The notes under the pieces: generated by a model | Seen by the model: the letters and a program-made list of their open reading frames with translations, nothing else | What the model was told of the DNA's origin: nothing | Databases searched by the model: none | Position numbers and translations under genes: made by a program | Shown: positions 10,301 through 16,717 of the stretch, one piece after another | Position numbering within the stretch: position 1 is the first letter of the stretch | How the letters are laid out: each line of letters opens with the position of its first letter | From: Terriglobia bacterium | GTDB taxonomy: Bacteria > Acidobacteriota > Terriglobia > Bryobacterales > UBA6623 | DNA length: 36,296 bases | NCBI GenBank assembly: GCA_009838515.1 | Contig: VXRL01000082.1 | Coordinates: 1 to 36,296, forward strand | Direction of reading: 5' to 3'

Positions 10301-11668
10301 GGGAGCCTTTATGTGGCCGACACATGGAATCACCGCGTGCGCCGGGTCGACCCCTGGACGGGTTGGATCGAGACCTTTTCCGGGAGTGATGGTAGCGGGT
10401 ATTCCGGGGATGAGGGGGCGGCATCCGAGGCGGCGCTAAACACGCCCAGAGGGATAGCGGTCGATGCACGCGGAACCGTCTACGTATCTGACACTCGAAA
10501 TCAGCGAGTCCGCAGGATCGGAGCGGCGGGGGGAATCATCACGACGGTAGCGGGCTCTGGAAGCTCGGGCTATTCGGGCGATGGAGAAGCTGGGACCAGC
10601 GCTCAGCTTGCGAGACCAACCGGGCTAGCAGTGGACGCGACGGGGAACCTCTACATGGCCGACAGTTCAAACCACCGAGTGCGCCGGATCGACAGCGAAA
10701 CAGGAACGATCACGACGATCGCAGGATCTGGATCACCAGCATTGAGTTGGAACGGTGGGAACGCCGCCGACGCCCAAATGGACGCGCCCGCATCGCTCGC
10801 ATTGGATTCCGCTGGCAATATAGTCTTCATTGATTCGAATCGAGTCTGGGAATTGAATGCTGCAGGCCTGATCGAGAAGTTGGCTGGCACGGGAATGTCC
10901 GGCAACCTAGGAGATGGCGGGGCATCTTCCGAGGCAAGTTTCGCGTATCCGCAGGGAATTGCGGTAGACGCAGTTGGAAATGTGTACGTGGCAGATACAT
11001 GGAACCACCGAGTCCGGAGGATCGACGCCGCCACGGGCGTGATCGAGACCATTGCGGGCACAGGAGAAGACGGCGACTCCGGGGACAGTGGGCTAGCGTC
11101 TGAGGCCCGGCTTTCGCGGCCCGAGGGAGTGGCCGTAGACGCGGCAGGCAACGTTTTTGTGGCTGACACCAACAACGGTCGAATCCGCCGGATCGACAGC
11201 TCGACAGGAGTGATTGAGACGTTCGCAGGGACAGCGAGTGGGGGTAAATGGGTGAGCGGCGGGCTAGCGTCCGAAACCCAGCTTCGGCGTCCTAGCGCTG
11301 TTGCGGTGGATGGCGAGGGGAATGTCTACTTGACCGACACTTCGGATAATCGCGTCCTGCGAGTGGACTCCCTGACCCGACTCACTAAGGCGCTTCTGGT
11401 AGTCGAACAGCCCGATTCTATTGCGCTTGACGAGAAGGGAAACGTGTTCGTCGGAGCAATGCAACGCATCCTAATGATTGGTCCCGAAGGAGGGACCACT
11501 CTTGTCGCCGGAACCGGAAACCCAGGGTTTTCCGGCGATCGAGAGCCGGCCGCAGGTGCAGAGCTTTCAGTTTCGGGAGTTGTAGTGGACCGCTTGGGTG
11601 CAGTTTGGTTTACAGACCCCAACAGTCGTCGGATCCGCGTCCTCGAGCCTTGGGATGCACGGAATTGA
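7304..11668 (+). CDS. Giant secreted LRR / metzincin protease / Calx-beta / NHL-propeller protein
   Basis: The product has 1454 residues. Domains in order: a 43-residue leader, then a signal peptide (44-65, LLWRALIVALAVIWGG...IFA); an LRR N-cap (SWKNASNWL); about nine 24-residue plant-type leucine-rich repeats (N-x-L-x-G-x-IP, about 105-330); a metzincin protease from about 365 (SLIDVAVAYTQAARN) with zinc motif HELGHIMGVGHD at 504-515 and the Met-turn VMAYNN; a Calx-beta domain at about 627-735; and about twelve NHL repeats from about 816 to the end. The zinc ligands are intact, so an active extracellular protease is expected, with LRR and propeller domains probably binding a protein or glycan. 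The ATG overlaps the preceding stop (ATGA) and has no ribosome site of its own, which suggests reinitiation. The long leader before the signal peptide is odd, but no other in-frame ATG or GTG is nearer. Confidence 0.85.
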   Translation: MIPADWRCRICHGSPAPTCRSRTPVETDEEGDFGTATCGRARGLLWRALIVALAVIWGGSAEIFADDRAALLKLYDSTGGASWKNASNWLSSEPVSQWFGVSVDSDGRVRSLELPDNGLEGEIPAALGQLRQLRVLDLSSNKLKGPVPAELGGLSSLNTLRLAENGLSGAIPAELGGLVELANLLLSENDFRGQIPPQLGNLGRLRFLGLSENALTGEIPEELGNLKRLRYLLLSGNGLTGHIPSSLGSLGELRHVAIKDNALTGGIPDELGDLASLRYLLLSGNDLTGPVPSSLGRLRDLRHLSIENNDFEGTLPIELANLASLEYFPVNGNEVCAPRDAAFQFWLDNVSFVGVTCPADGQSLIDVAVAYTQAARNSLGGEARVNAEIDLLFTEANYAYSQSGIDLRLELAVTNEVRYEGKDSKVDLDRLKDRADGYLDDVHGLRDAAGADIVVLLVGAGAWGSSDAPCGRAFQLSDPWLSDSFDAYAFVVMRVDCGARTFVHELGHIMGVGHDRYEECEGENCDPVAFPYGYGYVNQRAFRPGTQQSTRWRTVMAYNNQCADAGFNCQQLVRFSNPSQNYSGDPMGVRGRHDSSQINGPSDAARTLNLTRETLSNFRPRAIEGPPVTISFDADTYVAAEGGDAASVTVRLTAPASAEIAIPLTVNLEGGASFEDYSGVPRMVVFGKAERTVTFDVVASNDVVDDNAEQVVLGFGALPIGVMASAPSTAAVALEDNDLTVQAISVSSGAEILLARDGDGPWLVDGEHAQNGTAVVRNGETHVLELADNQWRLALYAVRTAAGQTAVEDGIAAIGANLFDPLGVALDGAGRLYIADSRHHRIRTVDPSGVIYTLAGTGDWGFAGDGGPAVAARFNRPVGLALDSNGNLYVADSGNRRVRRIDAVTRTIETITGTGQRGSSGDGGPAVSASLSSPWAIAVDTSERIYIADPENHSVRRIDAVTGIIERVAGSGNWGYSGDGGPATQATFKFPSGIALDTVGSLYVADTWNHRVRRVDPWTGWIETFSGSDGSGYSGDEGAASEAALNTPRGIAVDARGTVYVSDTRNQRVRRIGAAGGIITTVAGSGSSGYSGDGEAGTSAQLARPTGLAVDATGNLYMADSSNHRVRRIDSETGTITTIAGSGSPALSWNGGNAADAQMDAPASLALDSAGNIVFIDSNRVWELNAAGLIEKLAGTGMSGNLGDGGASSEASFAYPQGIAVDAVGNVYVADTWNHRVRRIDAATGVIETIAGTGEDGDSGDSGLASEARLSRPEGVAVDAAGNVFVADTNNGRIRRIDSSTGVIETFAGTASGGKWVSGGLASETQLRRPSAVAVDGEGNVYLTDTSDNRVLRVDSLTRLTKALLVVEQPDSIALDEKGNVFVGAMQRILMIGPEGGTTLVAGTGNPGFSGDREPAAGAELSVSGVVVDRLGAVWFTDPNSRRIRVLEPWDARN
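7630..8310 (+). repeat. Plant-type leucine-rich repeat array (coding)
   Basis: About nine tandem 72-bp units encode L-x-x-L-x-L-x-x-N-x-L-x-G-x-IP-x-x-LG repeats. This is the consensus typical of plant receptor-like proteins, also found in some bacteria. DNA copies are diverged, so the array is old or under selection for protein shape rather than recently amplified. Confidence 0.85.
9745..11655 (+). repeat. NHL beta-propeller repeat array (coding)
   Basis: About twelve tandem units of roughly 57 codons (about 171 bp) encode P-x-G-[IL]-A-[VL]-D...G-N-[LV]-Y-[VI]-A-D...N-H-R-V-R-R-I-D, with a G-[YF]-S-G-D-G loop in most. Twelve NHL repeats would fit two six-bladed propellers. The seventh and eleventh units (near 10790 and 11410) are the most degenerate and lack the NHRVRR strand. 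Confidence 0.85.
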
Positions 11669-12033
11669 GCAAGCTGGCTTTGGCGAGTGATCGAACGTAC
11701 GCGATTCGCTTGCATACCTGTGCGAAGCAAGAAGAGCGCAGAAATCATCTCCAACTGGAGCTCTCGCCCGGAACGCGTCGTCTGTGAACCATTGGTCTGG
11801 ACCCATTCTTGAGGTCATCGACTCCCCCATGTTGTACGAGGAACTCGTGCCTGCGATCCGTTCAATTCGGTCGCCACAAGGCGTTTCGAGGTGGCAGAAA
11901 CAGGATCCGGTCCGTGCCGCGGAATAGACCTAGCAATTGACGATCGGTCGCCGCCCTACGGTGGCGTGGTTGGCAAGCGGATTGGCCTTCTTCCAGGGCT
12001 ACATCAGCCTCAGCCTGTAGTACGCTGTACGCC
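11669..12033. other. Intergenic region, no gene seen
   Basis: The 365 bp between the mosaic protease and the oxidoreductase hold no convincing gene. A 7-bp stem with a 4-base loop lies at 11949-11966. It has no following T-run, so I do not call it a Rho-independent terminator. Confidence 0.4.
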
Positions 12034-13344
12034 ATGAGCCAAGCCAGTCGACGGGTATTCCTCCGCGGGGCTGGAGTGGTCGTGGCCAGCCGTGCGTTTC
12101 CGGTGCTTGGAGCCAACGACACCGTGAACCTAGCTGTCATCGGCACGGGCGGGCGCGGGCGCGGCCACCTCGGATTCTTCTCCGAAGTGCCGGGTGCCAG
12201 AATCGCGGCGATCTGCGACGTCAACCAGGCGGCGCGCGAACGCGCATCGGCCATGGTCCGCAACCTTCAAGACAGCGCACCGAAGGAATACGCGGACATG
12301 CGCAAGCTGTTCGAGGACAGCGATATCGACGCTGTGTCGGTGGCAACGCCCAATCACTGGCACGCGCTGACCACCATCTGGGCCTGTCAGGCCGGCAAGG
12401 ACGTCTATGTCGAGAAACCGGCCAGCCACAACTCATTCGAGGGCGAGCGGATGGTCAAGGCGGCCCGCAAGTACAAGCGCATGGTGCAGGTCGGCTCGCA
12501 GAGCCGCTCCATCGGGCACAAGCGCAAAGCGATGGCCATGCTCCGCGAAGGCGCGATCGGCACGGTCTACATGGCTCGCGGACTGTGTTTCCGCCGCAGG
12601 AAGTCAATCGGCCACACGCCGGAGGAGCCGGTTCCCGCCGGCTTGGACTGGGACCTGTTTCTCGGGCCAGCCCCCATGCGGCCCTACAGCAAGAACCGCT
12701 TCGCCTACAACTGGCACTGGTTCTGGGATACCGGCAACGGCGATATCGGCAACCAGGGCGTGCATGAGATGGACATATGCCGCTGGGGGCTTGGCGAATA
12801 CGGCAGGCCTAGGGCGATCTCTTCAAGCGGGGGCAAGTTCGTCTGGCAGGACGACCAAGAGACCCCAAACACGCAGCAGGCGCATTTTCGCTTTGACAGG
12901 TCCGAGATCGTCTTCGACGTACGCAACCTGTCCAGCCCGAACGAGGGTGGCGCACCCTTGCGCGGCAGCAGCTACGTGGGCAACATCTTCTTCGGCGACC
13001 AAGGCTACATGGTCGTGGACCCGTACGGATTCCGCATCTTCATGGGGGACGAGCGGCAGAAGACCCACGAGGAAGAGCCTCACGAAGACAAGATCTGGGA
13101 CCCCCGCCCGCATATGGCCAATTTCGTCGAGGCGGTGCGCTCGCGGAACCATTACGCGCTGAACGCCGACGTGCAGGTCGGTGCGGCAGCGGCCGAGCTG
13201 TGTCACCTTGCGAATATCAGCTACCGTTGCGGGCAGCAGTTGCATACAGATCGAGAGACCGGACGATTCGTCGGCAACGGGATGGCCAACGAGATGCTCT
13301 CGCGCCGCTACCGGCTCCCTTACGTGGTGCCCAAAAAGGTCTGA
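12034..13344 (+). CDS. Gfo/Idh/MocA family oxidoreductase, Tat-exported
   Basis: The 436-residue protein opens with a twin-arginine signal (SRRVFLRGAG). It then has a Rossmann fold with GTGGRGRG at 37-44 and the family lysine motif EKP at 127-129 (DVYVEKPASH). The C-terminal half matches the usual alpha/beta dimerisation domain (GNGDIGNQGVHEMDICRWGLG). Members oxidise or reduce sugars and inositols with NAD(P). Periplasmic Tat-exported members are abundant in Acidobacteriota and Planctomycetota and the substrate is usually unknown. It stands alone on the plus strand, next to convergent genes, with no obvious ribosome site before the ATG. Confidence 0.88.
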   Translation: MSQASRRVFLRGAGVVVASRAFPVLGANDTVNLAVIGTGGRGRGHLGFFSEVPGARIAAICDVNQAARERASAMVRNLQDSAPKEYADMRKLFEDSDIDAVSVATPNHWHALTTIWACQAGKDVYVEKPASHNSFEGERMVKAARKYKRMVQVGSQSRSIGHKRKAMAMLREGAIGTVYMARGLCFRRRKSIGHTPEEPVPAGLDWDLFLGPAPMRPYSKNRFAYNWHWFWDTGNGDIGNQGVHEMDICRWGLGEYGRPRAISSSGGKFVWQDDQETPNTQQAHFRFDRSEIVFDVRNLSSPNEGGAPLRGSSYVGNIFFGDQGYMVVDPYGFRIFMGDERQKTHEEEPHEDKIWDPRPHMANFVEAVRSRNHYALNADVQVGAAAAELCHLANISYRCGQQLHTDRETGRFVGNGMANEMLSRRYRLPYVVPKKV

Positions 13345-13377
13345 GCCAGGCGCGCGAAGGGCGGCTGAACGGCGCCC

Positions 13378-13737
13378 TCACTGCCAATACTGCGTGCCGA
13401 GCCCTGCGAGCAGGCCGCCAATCGCCCCGACGACGGGAAACGCCAAGAAGGTCGCGATCGCGCGGACCAGCCCGAATCTGCCCGGCCAAAGCGTCAAGGC
13501 GCACTGCGCGACAACGACGGCACCGAGCGACAGCCGGCCGAGCGATCCCTCGTCCAAGCACCACGGGCAGTGGGGAGGCGCGGCGTTGTGAATATTGCAG
13601 TGCCGTGCTGCGCCGGCCCAGGGAGCCTCGCATCCGCAACCATAGACCAGATCGCAGAACTGAGCGAAGAAAACGTGCGCCAGAGCAACCGCTGCAGCCA
13701 GTACGGCGAGCCTGGCGAGGACCGTCCGGAGGGTCAT
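13378..13737 (-). CDS. Small Cys-rich membrane protein
   Basis: The 119-residue product has a first hydrophobic segment (LAVLAAAVALAHVFFAQ), a cysteine cluster (CDLVYGCGCEAPW, then HCNIHN and HCPWC), and two further hydrophobic segments (LSLGAVVVAQCALTLW, AIATFLAFPVVGAIGGLLAGLG). The six conserved-looking Cys and three His could bind metal or form disulfides outside the membrane. Function is unknown. The ATG at 13737 overlaps the stop of the phosphodiesterase gene by four bases (ATGA), so the two are translationally coupled. The frame extends far upstream inside that gene, but that part is a shadow. Confidence 0.7.
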   Translation of the reverse strand: MTLRTVLARLAVLAAAVALAHVFFAQFCDLVYGCGCEAPWAGAARHCNIHNAAPPHCPWCLDEGSLGRLSLGAVVVAQCALTLWPGRFGLVRAIATFLAFPVVGAIGGLLAGLGTQYWQ

Positions 13738-14567
13738 TCTGCAAGCGCCTTGCGGAGAAACGCCGGCCGGTCGGTCGTGATGCCCGCCACGCCCACGTCC
13801 CGGAGCCTGCGCGCTTGGTCCGCATCGTTCACGGTGTAGACATAGAGGGCCTTGCCCAGCTTGCGCAAGGCGTCCGCCAACCCTGCGGTCCACGGGCCGC
13901 TGTGCCTGACGTCGAGCCCGTCGAGCGCGGCCCTCTGCACTCTCTCGAGCAAATCGTCTCGCGACCGCACCTGATAAGTGGCAGCCTCTGACTCTGAGAA
14001 CCCGTACAGCCAATAGCAGGGCCGGTCTGGCATCCTTTTCTTCGCCTCGCTGATCGTGTCGTAGTCGAACGCAATCAGCATGACTTGCTCCCGCTTTCCG
14101 GACGCATCCAGCACCCTCTCCAGTTCCGGCAGAACGTCTCTGGGGCACTTGATCTCTACCACGAGCGTCTTGCCGACCGGCACCGTCTCAAGCACCTGCT
14201 CCAAAGTGGGGATCCGCGTGCCCGACCACTGTGCCCCCTTCCATGCGCCGGCGTCCAACAGGAGCAGCTGGTCCAACCGCATTTCGGCCACGACACCTCG
14301 CTTGCCGGCGACCCGCAGCGTGTCACGGTCGTGAATCGCAACGACGCTCCGGTCACTCGTCTGGTGGATATCGACTTCCACCGCATCCGCGCCTTGCTCC
14401 CAGCCCAGTTCTACCGCCGGGAGGGTGTTCTCGGGGGCATCGTACGAGGCACCGCGGTGGGCTACGATCTCAACTGCGGCGGCGCTTAGGGGCAGCCATG
14501 CAAACGCCCCGGCCAGTACGGCCGGCCGGCCCGGACGCCCAGCCAGCGCAGCAAGTGAACGCTTCAT
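13734..14567 (-). CDS. Glycerophosphodiester phosphodiesterase
   Basis: The 277-residue protein has a signal peptide (AVLAGAFAWLPLSAAAVE) and a GDPD fold. The catalytic HR at 37-38 (VAHRGASYDAPENT) is present, with metal ligands E64 and D66 (VEVDIH), the second catalytic H79 (AIHDRD), EIKCP and the C-terminal YVYTVND/ITTDRP motifs. It hydrolyses glycerophosphodiesters to glycerol 3-phosphate and an alcohol, in the periplasm judging from the signal. It is coupled to the small membrane protein downstream. It is divergent from the zinc-ribbon gene with only 35 bp between the starts, so promoters must overlap. Confidence 0.9.
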   Translation of the reverse strand: MKRSLAALAGRPGRPAVLAGAFAWLPLSAAAVEIVAHRGASYDAPENTLPAVELGWEQGADAVEVDIHQTSDRSVVAIHDRDTLRVAGKRGVVAEMRLDQLLLLDAGAWKGAQWSGTRIPTLEQVLETVPVGKTLVVEIKCPRDVLPELERVLDASGKREQVMLIAFDYDTISEAKKRMPDRPCYWLYGFSESEAATYQVRSRDDLLERVQRAALDGLDVRHSGPWTAGLADALRKLGKALYVYTVNDADQARRLRDVGVAGITTDRPAFLRKALAE

Positions 14568-14602
14568 CAGCGGCTATACTACCAGTCTGTCGGAGGGCAG
14601 CA

Positions 14603-15067
14603 ATGAAGTACTGCACGCAGTGTGGCGCGGAGCTCGCCGGCACGCGCTACTGCGGGCAGTGCGGAGCTCGAGTCGACCATGCGAGTGGCACCGCCCGGAA
14701 CGAGGCTGGCACGGACACGGAATCGGAACTGGGCGGCTTTGACGAGAGACAGATTGGGCTGCTGGCTTACTTCACGCCGGTTCCGGCACTGGCGCTGCTC
14801 ATCATCGAGCCATTCAGCGAGAATCGATTTGCACGCTTCCACAGCTACCAGTGCTTGCTGCTGACTCTGGCATCCATCATCCTCGCCGCGCTCACCTGGA
14901 CTCTTTCGTTCGTTTTCCTCGAGGGCTTGCTCTCCAACCTAATGCACTTGGTGGTAGCAGCCTGCTGGGTGCGAGCGGCGTACATGGCGTGGCAAGGACA
15001 GATGTGGCAAGTGCCGATCATCGGCGAGCTGGCCCGCCGCAAGGCGAACTGGCTCGACTTGCTGTAG
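14603..15067 (+). CDS. Zinc-ribbon membrane protein (DUF4870-like)
   Basis: The 154-residue protein begins with a zinc ribbon (C4-x2-C7 and C17-x2-C20; KYCTQCGAEL, YCGQCGARV). About 20 polar linker residues follow, then three membrane segments (LLAYFTPVPALALLII; CLLLTLASIILAALTWTLSFVF; LMHLVVAACWVRAAYMAW). The RFHSYQ motif before the second segment is typical of DUF4870-type proteins. The start is fixed by a ribosome site GGAGGG at 14592-14597. The open frame further upstream overlaps the divergent gene and is not coding. The molecular function is unknown; such proteins may sense or scaffold at the inner membrane. Confidence 0.82.
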   Translation: MKYCTQCGAELAGTRYCGQCGARVDHASGTARNEAGTDTESELGGFDERQIGLLAYFTPVPALALLIIEPFSENRFARFHSYQCLLLTLASIILAALTWTLSFVFLEGLLSNLMHLVVAACWVRAAYMAWQGQMWQVPIIGELARRKANWLDLL

Positions 15068-15119
15068 GGGCTCGCGCAATGGAGTTGGGCGCACTCGACA
15101 GCGCTGAGGGCAACGGGAT

Positions 15120-15758
15120 CTACAGGCGCTTGATGCGGATGTTGCGGAATCTCGCTTCCAGCGGCGGTCCGGAGTGCACTTGCAGTCCGATGAGTCCGGT
15201 TTGCTCGATGCTTTCGTCTTCCTCGGTGTAGTCCACCGTGACCACCCCGTTTAGCTTGAGCACAATGTGCTTGCCGCTCGCCTGGACCTCGTAGTCGTTC
15301 CAGTCTGTCGGCTTGAGCGCCTTCTTGATCGTGGCCTCGGAAGGTGCCGCCAGAGTGACCCTGCGCCGCGACTCGTCGTACAAGCTGCCCCACCAGCTCG
15401 GGCCAACGTCGACCTGGTAGCCGATCATCTCCATCGAGCCCGAGACCCGGCGGCTGCGGATCTGCACGCCGCTATTGCCGACATTGTCGACGAGCTGGAT
15501 CTGGAACCGCAGGATGAAATCCGAGTACTCCTCGGTCGTAGTGAGGAAGTCGTTGTAGGCAATGCCCGGTGAGCGTCCAACCACCATGCCGTCTTCGACT
15601 TTCCACAGGAACGGATCTCCCTCCCAGCCGTCGAGATCCCTGCCGTTGAACAACGGCTCGAAGCCGTCCTCGGCAGCATCGGCGGCGGGAAGCGCCATGC
15701 CGGCCGCGACCGCAGCCAAGAATCCCCGGCGATTTAGGGTGTCGAGCATTGAGTTCAT
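15120..15758 (-). CDS. DUF1080 (3-keto-disaccharide hydrolase domain) protein, Tat-exported
   Basis: The 212-residue protein has a Tat-type signal (NRRGFLAAVAAGMALPAADA) and then a single concanavalin-like DUF1080 domain. It starts at FEPLFNGRDLDGWEGDPFLWKVEDGMVVG and has FILRFQIQL, NSGVQIRS, WNDYEVQASG and ending GLIGLQVHSG...RFRNIRIKRL. Members act on, or bind, oxidised disaccharides or glycans. They are often found with Gfo/Idh/MocA oxidoreductases, as here at a short distance. Length is normal for a one-domain secreted member. Confidence 0.88.
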   Translation of the reverse strand: MNSMLDTLNRRGFLAAVAAGMALPAADAAEDGFEPLFNGRDLDGWEGDPFLWKVEDGMVVGRSPGIAYNDFLTTTEEYSDFILRFQIQLVDNVGNSGVQIRSRRVSGSMEMIGYQVDVGPSWWGSLYDESRRRVTLAAPSEATIKKALKPTDWNDYEVQASGKHIVLKLNGVVTVDYTEEDESIEQTGLIGLQVHSGPPLEARFRNIRIKRL

Positions 15759-15771
15759 TGGTTGGCCCTCG

Positions 15772-16308
15772 TCACAGCAGCAGGGATCTGGCGGAAGCCT
15801 GCGAGCCCCGTGCCACGATCAACAATACTACTCCACGAACCAGTGCGAGCTCGGCACCCCGGTGGTGAAGGCGGCCACAGAAGCGGGTTCCTGAATGAGC
15901 GTGGCAAACGAGGCGGCTCGCCCATACTCTCATGATCGGCCCGGGGTACTGCGCGACTATGGGGTCCCCAGTTAGGAGCATGAAGCTTTCGGCTAGAGCC
16001 TGCGCGATTAGAATCCAATCGAACGGGTTCTTGTGGATGGGTGGAAGACTATCAACTGCAGCTGCGCGTGCGCCGGTGATGCCAAGTTCCGAGTAGCCGC
16101 TCTCCAACAAGCCTATTCGCAGCAGGCGCGGATCAACGTCGAAGTCCTCACGCCCCAAAGTACGCGTGATCGCAACCTCCCAGACCGAGGCGGCGCTGCG
16201 TACGAGCTCCGTCTCGAGGCTCTCGGAGATCCGGAGCACCTCATTCGAAACTCTGTCCGGCTCGGCTGTAACCCATATCAGCACATGGGTGTCATGTAGC
16301 AATCTCAC
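15772..16308 (-). CDS. PIN-domain toxin (VapC-like) with extra C-terminal tail
   Basis: The PIN nuclease carries its acidic residues D6 (LLHDTH), E44 (SVWEVAI), D97 (NPFDWILIAQAL) and D115 (LTGDP). Type II toxins of this group cleave RNA. Residues 1 to about 129 match the usual full length of the family. The remaining ~49 residues (from about WASRLVCHAH) have no counterpart I know and look like read-through past a lost stop codon or a frameshift. The GTG start overlaps the antitoxin stop by four bases (GTGA), the usual arrangement for these pairs. Confidence 0.85.
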   Translation of the reverse strand: MRLLHDTHVLIWVTAEPDRVSNEVLRISESLETELVRSAASVWEVAITRTLGREDFDVDPRLLRIGLLESGYSELGITGARAAAVDSLPPIHKNPFDWILIAQALAESFMLLTGDPIVAQYPGPIMRVWASRLVCHAHSGTRFCGRLHHRGAELALVRGVVLLIVARGSQASARSLLL

Positions 16309-16550
16309 GAGTCTCCCTCGAACAGCCCCTCGATCTCATCCGTTCCCATGCGGTCGAAATCAGGTGGGGCCTTAATCATCCCCTTCAAGAAACCCGTTCG
16401 CCGTCCCATCGCCGGCACGGGTGAGGCGATTGGAATTACCTTCACCAGAGGCTTGCCAGCGCGGGCGATGATGAACGGCTCGCCGTTAGCAGCGGCTGAG
16501 ACTAGACGCGACAGATGCGTCTTGGCTTCGGTGAGGTTGACGGTTCGCAT
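16305..16550 (-). CDS. Phd/YefM-family antitoxin
   Basis: The 81-residue protein starts MRTVNLTEAKTHLSRLV, then GEPFIIARAGKPLVKVIP. This is the DNA-binding N-terminal fold of Phd/YefM antitoxins, with a short acidic C-terminal tail (MGTDEIEGLFEGDS) expected to wrap the toxin. The ATG at 16550 follows a strong ribosome site (GGAGGAG). The frame is open 22 codons further but that part lacks family similarity. It should neutralise the overlapping PIN toxin and repress the pair's promoter. Confidence 0.87.
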   Translation of the reverse strand: MRTVNLTEAKTHLSRLVSAAANGEPFIIARAGKPLVKVIPIASPVPAMGRRTGFLKGMIKAPPDFDRMGTDEIEGLFEGDS

Positions 16551-16717
16551 GATGGCGTCTCCTCCTTCGTCCAACCAACTTGCTCCAAGATGCCGTTCGT
16601 CAAAGGGATCCGGCAATCAGCGGCTCAAGTCACACTCCTGCGGCGCAGCTCAGGCCAGCGCACCTGAGGCGGCCTAGCCGCGACCGTCGCTGAGCGGTGG
16701 ACGTCTCTGGAGATGGT

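Noticed and set aside
9745..11655. Regular ~171-bp repetition considered as a CRISPR or satellite array
   Set aside because: The units are diverged, in frame and encode NHL repeats.
13738..14148. A 5' extension of the small Cys-rich membrane protein
   Set aside because: This part lies inside the phosphodiesterase gene in another frame and is Arg-rich; the ATGA-coupled start at 13737 fits.
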